NCBI GenBank assembly: GCA_016783965.1
Contig: JADHVO010000009.1
Coordinates: forward strand, 62,001 to 126,000
Source: Alphaproteobacteria bacterium
GTDB lineage: Bacteria; Pseudomonadota; Alphaproteobacteria; Micropepsales; Micropepsaceae
Direction of reading: 5' to 3'
Length of the DNA stretch: 64,000 nucleotides
Below are positions 37,302 to 46,420 of the stretch, piece after piece. The first letter of the stretch is position 1. The number at the start of each line of letters is the position of its first letter. Made by a program: the position numbers and the translations under genes. The notes under the pieces are model-generated. The model saw nothing but the letters and a program-made list of their open reading frames with translations. It made no database searches and had not been told where the DNA came from.

Positions 37302-38042
37302 TTAGATCATCGCCATTCCGCCGTTGATCTGAATCGTTTCGCCGGTCACGTAGGCGGCCTCATTGGAAGCCAGATAGACCACGGCGGCGGCGATCTCCGC
37401 CGGTGTTCCCATGCGCCCGGCCGGGATGCGCGTGGAGATCTGTTCCTTCTGCTGGTCGGTCAGGACCTCGGTCATCGCGGTCTGGATGAAGCCCGGGGCG
37501 ACGGCGTTCACGGTGATGTTCCGCGAGGCGACCTCGGCGGCCAGTGACTTGGTCATGCCGACCAGGCCGGCCTTGGCGGCGGCGTAGTTGCCCTGCCCCG
37601 GATTCCCGGTGGCGCCGACCACGGAGGTGATCGAGATGATGCGGCCCCAGCGCTTCTTCATCATGCCACGCAGCACGGCGCGGGAAAGGCGGAAGGCGGC
37701 GGTGAGGTTCACGGCGATCACCTGGTCCCACTCGTCGTCCTTCATGCGCATGAAAAGGTTGTCGCGAGTGATGCCGGCGTTGTTAACGAGGATGTCGATC
37801 GGCGCGCCGGCGACGGCTTCGGCGGCTTTCACCAGGCCTTCCACCGATTCCTTGTCGCCGAGGTTGCAGGTGGCGACGAAGGCTCTGGAGCCGAGCTCGG
37901 CCTTAACCGCCTCGAGCGCTTCGGCGCGGGTGCCAGAGAGGACGACATTGGCGCCCTGCGCGTGCAGCGCCTTCGCAATGGCGCCGCCGATTCCGCCGGA
38001 GGCGCCGGTGACGAGTGCGGTCTTGCCGGTGAGATCGAACAT
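37302..38042 (-). CDS. fabG: 3-oxoacyl-ACP reductase
   Basis: NADPH-dependent SDR of fatty-acid synthesis. TGASGGIG cofactor motif, [14 protein letters not shown] (typical of FabG), catalytic Ser-Tyr-Lys with [10 protein letters not shown], and a C-terminus in INGGMAMI. 246 residues. One base separates it from fabD. A small CCCGC/GCGGG hairpin lies downstream (37267-37281). Confidence 0.97.
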   Translation of the reverse strand: MFDLTGKTALVTGASGGIGGAIAKALHAQGANVVLSGTRAEALEAVKAELGSRAFVATCNLGDKESVEGLVKAAEAVAGAPIDILVNNAGITRDNLFMRMKDDEWDQVIAVNLTAAFRLSRAVLRGMMKKRWGRIISITSVVGATGNPGQGNYAAAKAGLVGMTKSLAAEVASRNITVNAVAPGFIQTAMTEVLTDQQKEQISTRIPAGRMGTPAEIAAAVVYLASNEAAYVTGETIQINGGMAMI

Positions 38043-38043
38043 A

Positions 38044-38991
38044 TCAGAGGCTCTTCACGAAGGCTTCGATGTCCGCGGGCGTGTCGAGCGTGACCGTCTG
38101 GAGGTCCTTGTCGATGCGCTTGACCATGCCGGTGAGCACCTTGTTGCCGCCGAATTCGACAGTCGTCGTCACGCCATAGCCCCTGAACGCCAGCGCGCTC
38201 TCGCGCCAGCGCACGCGGCCCGTGATCTGTTCAACGAGAAGGCGGCGGATTGTTTCCGGTTCGGATGTTTCGGTGGCCGTCACATTCGACACGACGGGCG
38301 CGGCGAGCGGCCGGATGGTGATGGCGCCGAGCGCCTCGCGCATCCTTTCGGCGGCCGGCGCCATCATCGGCGAATGGAACGGCGCGGAGACGTTGAGCGC
38401 CATGGCGCGCTTGATGCCCCTGGCCTTGGCGAGCTCGGGTGCCTTGTCGATCGCGGCCCTGGTGCCGGAGATGACGACCTGTCCCGGCGCATTGTCGTTG
38501 GCCACGACACAGACGCCGTTCGTGGCGGCGGCACATTCCTTCGCGAGGTCTTCGGCCTGGTCGATCTCGGCGCCGAGCAGCGCGCTCATGCCGCCTTCGC
38601 CGACCGGAACAGCGGACTGCATCGCCTGGCCGCGAGCTTTGAGCAGGCGCGCCGTGTCGGACAGCGTAAAGGCGCCGGCGGCGCAGAGCGCGGTGTACTC
38701 GCCGAGCGAATGGCCGGCGACGAGACGCGCGTGCTTCGCGAGATCGAGGCCGCCTTCCTTCTGGAGCGTGCGGACGACCGCGATGGACGCGGCCATGATC
38801 GCGGGCTGCGCGTTCTCGGTCAGGACGAGCTCGCTTTCCGGACCTTCCCACATCAACCTGCTGAGCTTTTGTGACAGCGCGTCGTCGACTTCCTGGAAGA
38901 CGTCGCGGGCGGGGCCGAACGCATCGGCCAGCGCCTTGCCCATGCCGACGGCCTGGGACCCCTGACCTGGAAAGATGAAGGCTCGAGTCAT
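38044..38991 (-). CDS. fabD: Malonyl-CoA:ACP transacylase
   Basis: Loads malonate onto ACP. It starts FIFPGQGSQAVGMG, the serine nucleophile lies in VAGHSLGEYTALCAAGAF, and the catalytic histidine in VSAPFHSPMM. 315 residues. First gene of the fab cluster; the promoter presumably lies between it and the 39046-39193 repeat. Confidence 0.96.
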   Translation of the reverse strand: MTRAFIFPGQGSQAVGMGKALADAFGPARDVFQEVDDALSQKLSRLMWEGPESELVLTENAQPAIMAASIAVVRTLQKEGGLDLAKHARLVAGHSLGEYTALCAAGAFTLSDTARLLKARGQAMQSAVPVGEGGMSALLGAEIDQAEDLAKECAAATNGVCVVANDNAPGQVVISGTRAAIDKAPELAKARGIKRAMALNVSAPFHSPMMAPAAERMREALGAITIRPLAAPVVSNVTATETSEPETIRRLLVEQITGRVRWRESALAFRGYGVTTTVEFGGNKVLTGMVKRIDKDLQTVTLDTPADIEAFVKSL

Positions 38992-39045
38992 GGGGCGGCG
39001 GTTTATAGGGGCGGCGGAGGAGACGCAAGAAGCGGCTAAAGATCA

Positions 39046-39193
39046 TGTCATCCCCGGCCGAGCCCCGTGTCCGCGCTTCGCGCAGCACGAGGATAAACTC
39101 CGCGAGGGGGAAGGGGATCCATGGGGAGCCCAGTCGTGGGTCCCCTTCCCTCACATCGCGCGCTGATGCGCGTGATGTTCGCAGGGGATGACA
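39046..39193. repeat. Family-B long imperfect palindrome (about 148 bp)
   Basis: Ten-base terminal inverted repeats TGTCATCCCC / GGGGATGACA enclose further inverted blocks (GAAGGGGATCC against GGTCCCCTTC, and GCGCTGATGCGC). It lies between the start of fabD and the end of the dioxygenase gene. A related element is at 55960-56084. It may be a REP/MITE-type element that folds into a long hairpin in RNA. Confidence 0.7.
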
Positions 39194-39207
39194 GTTTTTG
39201 CGGTTGC

Positions 39208-40053
39208 TCAGTGCAGCGCAACACCTGCCACGGTGATGCGGTGCATCAGGCGTTCTTCGCCGTGGTAGTCGTTGAGCGCAAAGTGCCAGGTGGCGCGGTT
39301 GTCCCAGAACGCGATCGAGCCTGGGCGCCACTGGAAGCGGGACTGAAACTCGGGCTTCATGGCGTGCGCGAAGAGCTTTTGCAGCAGCGGCAGGCTCTGC
39401 TCGCGCGTCCGGCCTTCGAACTTGATGGTGAAGCCGGGATTCACATAGAGCGCCTTGCGGCCTGACAGGGGATGCGTGATCACCACTGGATGCACGGCGC
39501 TGCCGACCGCGGCATCGTTGGCGAATTCGCGGCGCTCGGGATTGTCGTAATACGCCTTCGAGCCGAAGACGTGGCTGTTGGAATGGATCGCCTTCAGGTC
39601 CGCGATCTCGGCCTTCGTTTCGTCGTCGAGCGCCTCGTAGGCCTTGTACATGTCGGCGAACAGGGTATCGCCGCCTTTCGACGGCAGGATGCGTGCGACG
39701 AGGATCGAGCCCATCGCGGGGATCTGGTCGTAGGAATGATCGGTGTGCCAGCCGCCGCCGATGTTGGTCTTCTGTTCCTTCTCCTTGCCGACCTTGGCGA
39801 TCTGCGGATAGCCGTCGATGTGCGGGAAGAACTTGTTGATGTCGATCTCGCCGAAGCGCTGCGCGAACGCGATGTGCTGGTCCTCGGTGAGGGTCTGGTC
39901 GCGGAAGAAGATCACCCCGTTGTCGGCATAAGCCTTGCGCAGCACGGCCATGTCGGCGTCGGACAGATCGTTGAGGTTGACGCCCAGCACTTCAGCACCG
40001 GCGCCGCCGGGATGCTTACGTACTTCGATGGCGGCCGTCGTTACCTTGTCCAT
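39208..40053 (-). CDS. TauD/TfdA-family Fe(II)/2-oxoglutarate dioxygenase
   Basis: 281-residue non-haem iron oxygenase. The facial triad is H103 and D105 (GGWHTDHSYD) with H271 (LMHRITVAG). The 2-oxoglutarate-binding arginine follows the last His. It starts FRDQTLTEDQHIAFAQRFGE-like, as in taurine and 2,4-D dioxygenases. A strong GGAGG precedes ATG 40053. Substrate unknown (sulfonate, phenoxyacid or other carboxylate). Confidence 0.9.
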   Translation of the reverse strand: MDKVTTAAIEVRKHPGGAGAEVLGVNLNDLSDADMAVLRKAYADNGVIFFRDQTLTEDQHIAFAQRFGEIDINKFFPHIDGYPQIAKVGKEKEQKTNIGGGWHTDHSYDQIPAMGSILVARILPSKGGDTLFADMYKAYEALDDETKAEIADLKAIHSNSHVFGSKAYYDNPERREFANDAAVGSAVHPVVITHPLSGRKALYVNPGFTIKFEGRTREQSLPLLQKLFAHAMKPEFQSRFQWRPGSIAFWDNRATWHFALNDYHGEERLMHRITVAGVALH

Positions 40054-40134
40054 GGCGGACCTCCGGTTCCCTGCGCGGAAGATAGCAGCAGCCGGCGCTG
40101 GAGGCGACGGGTGGCAACCGCTAGTGTCCTCACC

Positions 40135-41049
40135 ATGGGGTTTGTCACCCGTCGTGTCGACATCGTGCACCTGGCGTTGCTGTCGACGGCATTGGTCGTC
40201 AGCTACGCGCTTCCGTTCGAGCTGTTGCTGCTGTCCTACGCGATCCTTGGACCCGCGCATTACTTCACCGAGATCAACTGGCTCTACGACCGCAAGTTCT
40301 TTCTGCCAATGCGCGCGTTGGCGGTCGTGCCGCTGGCGGCGGGCGTCACGTCGATGTTCATAACCGACGGCTATCTGGCCGGCATCATGCTGTGGCTGGT
40401 GCTGCTGGCCTGCGCGATCTTCGCGGCGGCGAAGACGACGCGGCAGGCGCTGATGCTGTCGGTCATTGCCCTGGCGGCGACAGTGGCGATGGTGGCGGCG
40501 CAGGTGCCTTTCGTGCTGGCCGCTGTCCTGCTGCCGACCTTCATCCATGTCTGCATCTTCACGCTAATCTTCATGACGCTGGGAGCACTGCGCGCGCAGA
40601 TCGGCGTGCAACTCGGCATCGTAGCGGTCTATCTGATCGCGATTGCGCTGATCCTGGCGATGCCGCCATCGGAGCGAACGGTCATCCCGCCGCTCGCCCG
40701 GATCGGGGAGATGTATTTCGGCGGCGTGGCGCCGGCGCTGGGACAGCTGGTCGGCGTGCCCGACCTGCAATTCGGCGGGCGCATCACCGGTCTGCTGTCG
40801 TTCGTCTACACCTATCACTACCTCAACTGGTTCATCAAAGCGGACGTGATCAGGTGGGCGGCGATTCCGCGCGGGCGGCTGATCGCGATCGCGGGATTGA
40901 GCGCGGCGTCGACGGCGCTCTATTTCTACGACTACGAGATCGGGCTGGCGGTACTGCTGTTCGTCAGCCTCACCCATGTGCTGCTGGAATTTCCACTGAA
41001 CGGGCTGAGCATGGTCCAGCTTGTCACCTTCCGGCGTTCAGCTGCGTGA
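40135..41049 (+). CDS. Polytopic membrane protein with conserved-looking His/Glu pairs in its helices
   Basis: 304 residues, about eight or nine hydrophobic helices. Four histidines sit in or at the edge of hydrophobic segments: H42 in GPAHYFTEINW, H138 in PTFIHVCIF, H228 in YTYHYLNWF, H281 in LTHVLLEFPLN. Two form HxxxE (H42/E46 and H281/E285). That spacing suggests a membrane metal site, as in integral-membrane oxygenases or desaturases, but I cannot assign a family. It is divergent from the TauD-like dioxygenase. The 3' end overlaps the MFS gene on the other strand by 26 bases. Confidence 0.75.
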   Translation: MGFVTRRVDIVHLALLSTALVVSYALPFELLLLSYAILGPAHYFTEINWLYDRKFFLPMRALAVVPLAAGVTSMFITDGYLAGIMLWLVLLACAIFAAAKTTRQALMLSVIALAATVAMVAAQVPFVLAAVLLPTFIHVCIFTLIFMTLGALRAQIGVQLGIVAVYLIAIALILAMPPSERTVIPPLARIGEMYFGGVAPALGQLVGVPDLQFGGRITGLLSFVYTYHYLNWFIKADVIRWAAIPRGRLIAIAGLSAASTALYFYDYEIGLAVLLFVSLTHVLLEFPLNGLSMVQLVTFRRSAA

Positions 41050-42409
41050 AGCGTTCGAGCGCCTGGGCGCGGCCGGCGAAAGTGAGCGTGCGGCCGACGG
41101 CAACGACGAGGATGGCGGCCAGCGCCATGCCGGCGGCGAGCACGCCGAGGCCCGCGTTGAAGCCGCCCGTATGCTGCTTGAGCCAGCCCATGATGGCCGG
41201 GCCGAAGAAGCCGCCGAGATTGCTGATCGAGTTGATCAGCGCGATGCCGCCGGCCGCCGCGGTGCCGCCGAGGAAGGACGGCGGCAAGGTCCAGAACACC
41301 GCCAGCGCCGCGTAGGTGCCGCAGATCGCGACGCCGAGCGATGTCAGGACCGCGATGTGCGAGGTGAACGTGACGGCCCCGACGAGGCCGGCGGCGCCCA
41401 TCAGCGCGGCAGTCGCGACGTGCCAGACGCGCTCGCGCCGCGCGTCGCTGGAGAGGCCCCAGAGCACCATCACAATGCAGGCGGCGAGGTAAGGCGCGGC
41501 AGCGATGAAGCCGGTCTCGACCGTGCCGAAGCCCATCCCCGTGATGATCTGCGGCAGCCACAGGTTCACGCCGTAGAGCGCCAGCACGATGCCGAAATCG
41601 GGAATGGCGAGAAGCCAGACGCGCGGGTCGAGGAACATCGGCATCAGCTTTTCGTGGTCGTGCTTCGGTTCGGCGGCGAGTTCAGCCGCGATCACCGCAC
41701 GCTCGCCATCGGTCAGCCACTTCGCGGTGGCGGGGCTGTCGGGCAGCATTGCCAGCACCGAAAAGCCGAGCAGGACCGACGGCAGACCCTCGATCAGGAA
41801 GAGCCATTGCCAGCCGTGCAGGCCATGCCACCCTTCGAGGCCCAGGATGTAGCCCGACGCCGGCGCGCCGACCACATTGGCGAGCGGAACAGCGGCGAGG
41901 AACAAGGCGATCAACCGCGCGCGCACGGCGGACGGAAACCAGAAGGTGAGATAGAGGACCATGCCGGGAAAGAAGCCCGCTTCCGCGAGACCAAGAAGGA
42001 AGCGCAGGACATAGAAACTGACCGGTCCCCGGGCGAAGGCCGTCGCCATCGAGACCACGCCCCAGGTCAGCATGATGCGGCAGATCCAGATTCGGGCGCC
42101 GACTCTCTGGAGAATGACGTTCGACGGAACCTCGAACAGGAAGTAGCCGAAGAAGAAGATGCCGGCGCCGAAACCGAATATCGCATCGTCGAAGCCGAGA
42201 TCGTGCTTCATGGTGGTGACAGCCGCGAAGCCGACATTCACGCGATCGAGATAGGCGACGACGTAGAGGAGGACCATCAGCGGCACGAGCCGCCAGGTCG
42301 CCCTGGCAAAAATCCGATTCGCTTCGGTCACAAAAGCCCCCCGGTTGTCGCGCCCGCCATCATCACTACTGGCATACCGGCTGGGGAGCGCACCACCATT
42401 CCCTGCCAT
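41024..42409 (-). CDS. MFS transporter, anion:cation symporter type
   Basis: About 461 residues, 12 hydrophobic helices, with the ACS-family hallmark YLDRVNVGFA in the first helix and FFLG-like RFLLGLAEAGFFPGM in helix 4. Members carry organic anions such as phthalate, glucarate or allantoate with protons. A TTG at 42421 would add four residues. It lies near a TauD-like dioxygenase, so uptake of an aromatic or sulfonated acid is a reasonable guess. It is divergent from rpsF. Confidence 0.88.
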   Translation of the reverse strand: MAGNGGALPSRYASSDDGGRDNRGAFVTEANRIFARATWRLVPLMVLLYVVAYLDRVNVGFAAVTTMKHDLGFDDAIFGFGAGIFFFGYFLFEVPSNVILQRVGARIWICRIMLTWGVVSMATAFARGPVSFYVLRFLLGLAEAGFFPGMVLYLTFWFPSAVRARLIALFLAAVPLANVVGAPASGYILGLEGWHGLHGWQWLFLIEGLPSVLLGFSVLAMLPDSPATAKWLTDGERAVIAAELAAEPKHDHEKLMPMFLDPRVWLLAIPDFGIVLALYGVNLWLPQIITGMGFGTVETGFIAAAPYLAACIVMVLWGLSSDARRERVWHVATAALMGAAGLVGAVTFTSHIAVLTSLGVAICGTYAALAVFWTLPPSFLGGTAAAGGIALINSISNLGGFFGPAIMGWLKQHTGGFNAGLGVLAAGMALAAILVVAVGRTLTFAGRAQALERFTQLNAGR

Positions 42410-42559
42410 ATTCCTGTCCAATCGGCTGCAAAATCAGCCGGTTAGGCGGTTCGGCCCGCCGTTCTTGCTCTGTTAGCGCCCTTCCCCTATAAGCCGCGCC
42501 TTCAAATGGCGGCTGCGGTCGCTGGAGCCGCCCCTCTTCTGATTGGAGGGGCCGGTCAT

Positions 42560-42640
42560 GCCCAATGGTGGGCGTCCAGACGATCCGAAGCGGTGACGGG
42601 TGTCGGCCCCGATCCGTTCCGCAGCCCGGAAAGGACGGAC
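42560..42640 (+). promoter_or_regulatory. Structured rpsF leader
   Basis: Two hairpins precede rpsF: GCCCA-ATGG-TGGGC (42560-42573) and TTCCG-CAGCC-CGGAA (42617-42631). The second ends at the AAGGACGG ribosome binding site. Many bacteria autoregulate rpsF through an S6:S18-binding leader. The position fits, but I cannot verify the consensus bulge. Confidence 0.35.
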
Positions 42641-43009
42641 ATGGCTCTTTACGAGCATCTCCTGATCGCGCGCCAGGACATCAGCGCGCAGCAGGTCGAC
42701 GCGCTGGCGCAGCACCTGAAAACCATCGTCGAAGGCGAAGGCGGCAAGGTCGAGAAGCAGGAATATTGGGGCCTGCGCGGTCTGGCGTATCGCATCAAGA
42801 AGAATCGCAAGGGGCACTATGTGCTCCTCAACATCAACGCGCCGTCGAAGGCCGTCGTCGAGCTCGAGCGCCAGCTCAAGATCAACGAGGACGTGCTGCG
42901 CTACATCACGGTGAGCGTGGACGCGTTCGAGCAGTCCTCGAACAAGAACCGCCGCGACGACCGCCCGGAAGGCGAGCGCAAGGCTGAAGACAACCAGGAG
43001 GCCGCATAA
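42641..43009 (+). CDS. rpsF: 30S ribosomal protein S6
   Basis: Starts [15 protein letters not shown] and contains [19 protein letters not shown], as in S6, with a charged C-terminal tail. 122 residues. The AAGGACGG site fixes the ATG at 42641. Its TAA overlaps the rpsR ATG (TAATG), so S6 and S18, which bind together in the small subunit, are translated together. Confidence 0.97.
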   Translation: MALYEHLLIARQDISAQQVDALAQHLKTIVEGEGGKVEKQEYWGLRGLAYRIKKNRKGHYVLLNINAPSKAVVELERQLKINEDVLRYITVSVDAFEQSSNKNRRDDRPEGERKAEDNQEAA

Positions 43010-43311
43010 TGTCGTACGGTGGCGAGCGCCGCGAAGGCGGCCGTGACGGTGGCCGCGAGGGCGGCCGTGGCGAAGGTGGCGGCGGTCAGCGCCGTCCGTT
43101 CTTCCGCCGCAAGAAGACCTGCCCGTTCTCCGGCGCCAATGCGCCGAAGATCGACTACAAGGACGTGAAGCTGCTCCAGCGCTTCATCTCCGAGCGCGGC
43201 AAGATCGTGCCGTCGCGCATCACGGCGGTGTCGAACAAGAAGCAGCGCCTGCTGGCGAACGCGATCAAGCGCGCGCGCTTCATGGCCCTTCTCCCTTACG
43301 TCGTGAACTGA
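43009..43311 (+). CDS. rpsR: 30S ribosomal protein S18
   Basis: 100 residues. Residues about 5-32 are a Gly/Arg/Glu-rich extension (repeats of GGR and EGG). The conserved S18 core follows: [29 protein letters not shown] and [13 protein letters not shown]. The extension is longer than in E. coli S18 and looks disordered. Middle gene of rpsF-rpsR-rplI. Confidence 0.97.
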   Translation: MSYGGERREGGRDGGREGGRGEGGGGQRRPFFRRKKTCPFSGANAPKIDYKDVKLLQRFISERGKIVPSRITAVSNKKQRLLANAIKRARFMALLPYVVN

Positions 43312-43324
43312 GGGAGACGCGATC

Positions 43325-43909
43325 ATGCAAGTCATTCTGCTCGAACGCGTCGAGAAGCTCGGCCAGATGGGCGACGAGGTGAAGGTCAAGGACGGCTTCG
43401 CCCGCAACTACCTTCTGCCGAACAAGAAGGCGTTGCGCGCCAACAAGGCCAACCGGGAGTACTTCGCCAGCCAGAAGGCGCAGCTCGAGGCCCGCAACCT
43501 GGAACAGAAGAAGGAAGCCGAGGCCGTCGGCGCCAAGCTGGACGGCAAGACCTTCACGCTGATCCGCCAGGCCGGCGACCGCGGCCAGCTCTACGGCTCG
43601 GTCAGCCCGCGCGACATCTCTGACGCGATCACGGCCGGCGGCGTGTCGGTCTCGCGCACCCAGATTCCGCTGGACCAGGCGATCAAGACGATCGGCATGT
43701 TCAAGGTCGGCGTGCGCCTGCACCCGGAAGTCCGCGTCAACGTGACGATCAACGTCGCGCGCAGCGAAGACGAAGCCGAGCGCCAGGCCCGCGGCGAGGA
43801 CGTGCTGGCGGAGCGCACCGAGGCCGAAGAGGCCCGTGCCGGCGCGGAAGCCATGTTCGAGGAAGGCGCCGGCCCGAAGCCGGAAGGCGAAGCGGAAGAG
43901 GTCGAGTAG
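43325..43909 (+). CDS. rplI: 50S ribosomal protein L9
   Basis: Starts [22 protein letters not shown], the L9 N-terminal domain, followed by the long connecting helix and C-terminal domain. At 194 residues it is about 45 longer than E. coli L9 because of an acidic, alanine/glutamate-rich tail (from about residue 150), a common alphaproteobacterial feature. It ends the ribosomal operon at a strong terminator. dnaB, which often follows rplI, is instead 17 kb away. Confidence 0.97.
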   Translation: MQVILLERVEKLGQMGDEVKVKDGFARNYLLPNKKALRANKANREYFASQKAQLEARNLEQKKEAEAVGAKLDGKTFTLIRQAGDRGQLYGSVSPRDISDAITAGGVSVSRTQIPLDQAIKTIGMFKVGVRLHPEVRVNVTINVARSEDEAERQARGEDVLAERTEAEEARAGAEAMFEEGAGPKPEGEAEEVE

Positions 43910-43932
43910 GTCTCGCCTCGCTCAAAGATCGG

Positions 43933-43962
43933 AAAGGCCGGTGGCGACACCGGCCTTTTTTC
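43933..43962 (+). terminator. Strong intrinsic terminator after rplI
   Basis: AAAGGCCGGTG-GCGA-CACCGGCCTTTTTT: an 11-bp stem with a T run, 23 bases after the rplI stop. Confidence 0.93.
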
Positions 43963-44049
43963 CTTGGACCGGCTACCTGGGCGGCCTTCGGAACATCTAC
44001 TTTTGTTTCACGTGCGCCGCGTGCAATACGTCAGTGTACGGAAAATTCC

Positions 44050-44466
44050 TCACATTGAGTGCAGACGCTGGTCCCATGCCTGCTTGCCGACGTCGACGAA
44101 GGCGGGGTAGTCGCCCTTGTCGATGCCCGTCGGCGGATCGCCGAAGAAGACTTCGACGCATTTGAGCCTGCCGTTCTCGAACGTCAGGTATTCCGCATTG
44201 CGGAAGGCGGCACCGTCCTTCGTCTCGCAGTCGTAGAGGACGAAGACATTGTCGCCGCGCGCCATCACGGCGGCGAAGGTGAACTTCCTTAATCGCTCGC
44301 TATTGGGCCAGCAGCGTTCGAAATACTCGGCGCGGCCGATATGGTCGTCATAGGGACTGGTGAAGGTGAATCCGTCGGCGAGATGGTCCTCCACGAAGGC
44401 GCGGTCCTTCTTTTCGTAGGCGCGATAGTAGCGGCGGGCGAGCGCCCCCAGATCTTTTCCGGCCAT
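44050..44466 (-). CDS. SnoaL-like (NTF2-fold) protein
   Basis: 138 residues. The start ALARRYYRAYEKKDRAFVEDHLADGF-type helix and the FTFTSPYDDHIGR loop are typical of the SnoaL-like NTF2 fold, which includes small polyketide cyclases, ketosteroid-isomerase-like enzymes and many proteins of unknown function. It ends with a cone-closing strand VEVFFGDPP. ATG 44466 is chosen over an upstream TTG (44472). It is divergent from panB. Confidence 0.82.
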   Translation of the reverse strand: MAGKDLGALARRYYRAYEKKDRAFVEDHLADGFTFTSPYDDHIGRAEYFERCWPNSERLRKFTFAAVMARGDNVFVLYDCETKDGAAFRNAEYLTFENGRLKCVEVFFGDPPTGIDKGDYPAFVDVGKQAWDQRLHSM

Positions 44467-44662
44467 GGGCAAAGTTCCGTCCGGTTGCCATGGGTAAACG
44501 CGGAAACGATAGGGAATGCCGCGCTTTTCGGCGAAAAGATTGCCATCGTCGGACGGGGCATTTTGCGCTATCTTGGTCGGAACGGGTCAAGGACCCGGCC
44601 GTCCACCTGGCCTTCGGTCGTGGACAGGCCAATTCCAAGAACAAAAAGCTCGAGGAACGTCC

Positions 44663-45487
44663 ATGTCCGTTGTCACGACGACGAAGCGCGTCACCGTCCC
44701 TGAAATCCGCGCGCACAAGAACCAGAAGCCCATCGTCTGCCTCACCTGCTACCACGCGCACACCGCCAAGCTGCTCGACGAGCATGTCGACCTGATGCTG
44801 GTGGGCGACAGCCTGGGCATGGTGATGCACGGCATGGAGACCACGCTGGGCGTCACGCTCGACATGATGATCGCGCACGGCAAGGCCGTGATGCGCGGCA
44901 GCAAGCACGCGCTGGTGGTCGTCGACATGCCGTTCGGCTCCTACGAAGAGAGCCCGCAGGTCGCGTTCCGCAATGCCGTGCGCGTCATCCAGGAGACGGG
45001 CGCGACGGCGGTAAAGATGGAAGGCGGCGCGCGGCTGGCCGAGACGATCAAGTATCTCGTGCAGCGCGGCATCCCGGTCATGGGCCATATCGGGCTCACG
45101 CCGCAGGCGACCAACATCATGGGCGGCTTCAAGACCCAGGGCCGCACCGAGGCGGAATGGCCGGCGATCGAGGCCGATGCTGCCGCCGTGGCCGAGGCGG
45201 GCGCCTTCGCGGTGGTGCTGGAAGGCATGGCGGAACCGCTGGCCGCCAAGATCACCCGGCAGATCGCGATCCCGACCGTCGGCATCGGCGCCAGCGCGGA
45301 GTGCGACGGCCAGATCCTCGTGATGGAAGATATGCTGGGCCTTAACCCCAACCCGCCCAAGTTCGTGCGGCAGTACGCCAATCTCGGCCCGGAGATCGAA
45401 AAGGCCGTGAAAGCCTATGCCGTGGATGTGCGCACGCGCGCCTTCCCAGGGCGCGAAAATGTCTATCAGATGAAACGGGTTAGCTGA
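44663..45487 (+). CDS. panB: 3-methyl-2-oxobutanoate hydroxymethyltransferase
   Basis: First committed step of pantothenate synthesis: transfers a hydroxymethyl group from methylene-THF to 2-oxoisovalerate. TIM barrel with [11 protein letters not shown], the VKMEGG metal-binding block, MGHIGLTPQ and IGIGAS-like [13 protein letters not shown]. 274 residues. GAGGAA precedes ATG 44663. The pathway also feeds CoA, the donor of the ACP prosthetic group. Confidence 0.96.
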   Translation: MSVVTTTKRVTVPEIRAHKNQKPIVCLTCYHAHTAKLLDEHVDLMLVGDSLGMVMHGMETTLGVTLDMMIAHGKAVMRGSKHALVVVDMPFGSYEESPQVAFRNAVRVIQETGATAVKMEGGARLAETIKYLVQRGIPVMGHIGLTPQATNIMGGFKTQGRTEAEWPAIEADAAAVAEAGAFAVVLEGMAEPLAAKITRQIAIPTVGIGASAECDGQILVMEDMLGLNPNPPKFVRQYANLGPEIEKAVKAYAVDVRTRAFPGRENVYQMKRVS

Positions 45488-45489
45488 GG

Positions 45490-45508
45490 GCCGGGCTTTC
45501 CGGCTTTT
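45490..45508 (+). terminator. Weak intrinsic terminator after panB
   Basis: GCCGG-GCTTT-CCGGC followed by TTTT, three bases after the panB stop. Confidence 0.55.
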
Positions 45509-45616
45509 CACCCTTGCTCTGTTGCCAGCCCGCGTCACAGCGGCTAAATCATCGCGCGCGGTCAATGGGTTGAGCGCGAGAACCGGCGCTCCCGCCGCGG
45601 GGTAGAGGAATTTCAG

Positions 45617-46420
45617 TTGAGCGACATCTTCCACGAAGTCGAGGAGGAAGTCCGCCGCGAGCGCTTCGAAAAGCTCTGGAAGCAATACGGCGACTACATC
45701 ATTGCCGGGGTGGCGCTGATCATCATCGCCATCGCCGGCTATGAATTGTGGACGCGATACCAGGAAAGCCAGCGCATCAAGACGTCGGAAAGCCTGATCC
45801 TGGCGCAGGAACTCGCGGACAGCGGCAATTTCGTGAAATCGACCGAAACGTTCAACACGCTCGCGAAAGACGCACCGGGCGGCTACGCCGAGATCGCGCG
45901 TCTGTCGCGCGCCGGCGTCCTGCTCGCGCAGCGCAAGAACGATGACGCACTGACGATCTACAAGCAGATCGCCGCTGACGATCAGGGACCGCTGGGCGGG
46001 CTGGCTACGATCCGCGCGGCCTGGATTCTGGCGGAAACCGCATCGCCGGCCGAAGTGCAGAGCTTCGTGGCACCGCTGCTCAAGCCGGTCGAAATCACGA
46101 CCTATTCGTGGTGGGTGATTCCGCACACGCGAACCGAACCCAATGCCTGGCGCTTCGCGGCGCAGGAAGTGCTGGCCTATGCCGATTACCACGCCGGCCT
46201 GACGCAAAAGGCGCAGGCCGCGTTCGCGGTGCTGGGCGACGACAAGGACGCACCGGAAGGCGCGCGCCGCCGCGCGCAAGCGATGGCGACCTTCCTGAAG
46301 AACGGCGGCCTCGCGAATTTCGGCACAGTGCCGCCGCCGGCACCCGAGACACCGCCGGCCACACCAACGCCCGGCGCTCCCGCAATGCCAGCGCCGACCA
46401 ACGGTACGCCCCCGAAATGA
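45617..46420 (+). CDS. YfgM-like membrane-anchored TPR protein
   Basis: 267 residues. An N-terminal cytoplasmic stretch (EVEEEVRRERFEKLWKQYG) is followed by one membrane helix (about 28-44) and a periplasmic TPR-like domain, then a Pro/Ala-rich tail. This is the YfgM / TPR_21 family, which associates with the SecYEG translocon and periplasmic chaperones. TTG start with GAGGAA upstream. Its stop overlaps bamB, matching the conserved yfgM-bamB-der order. Confidence 0.88.
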   Translation: MSDIFHEVEEEVRRERFEKLWKQYGDYIIAGVALIIIAIAGYELWTRYQESQRIKTSESLILAQELADSGNFVKSTETFNTLAKDAPGGYAEIARLSRAGVLLAQRKNDDALTIYKQIAADDQGPLGGLATIRAAWILAETASPAEVQSFVAPLLKPVEITTYSWWVIPHTRTEPNAWRFAAQEVLAYADYHAGLTQKAQAAFAVLGDDKDAPEGARRRAQAMATFLKNGGLANFGTVPPPAPETPPATPTPGAPAMPAPTNGTPPK

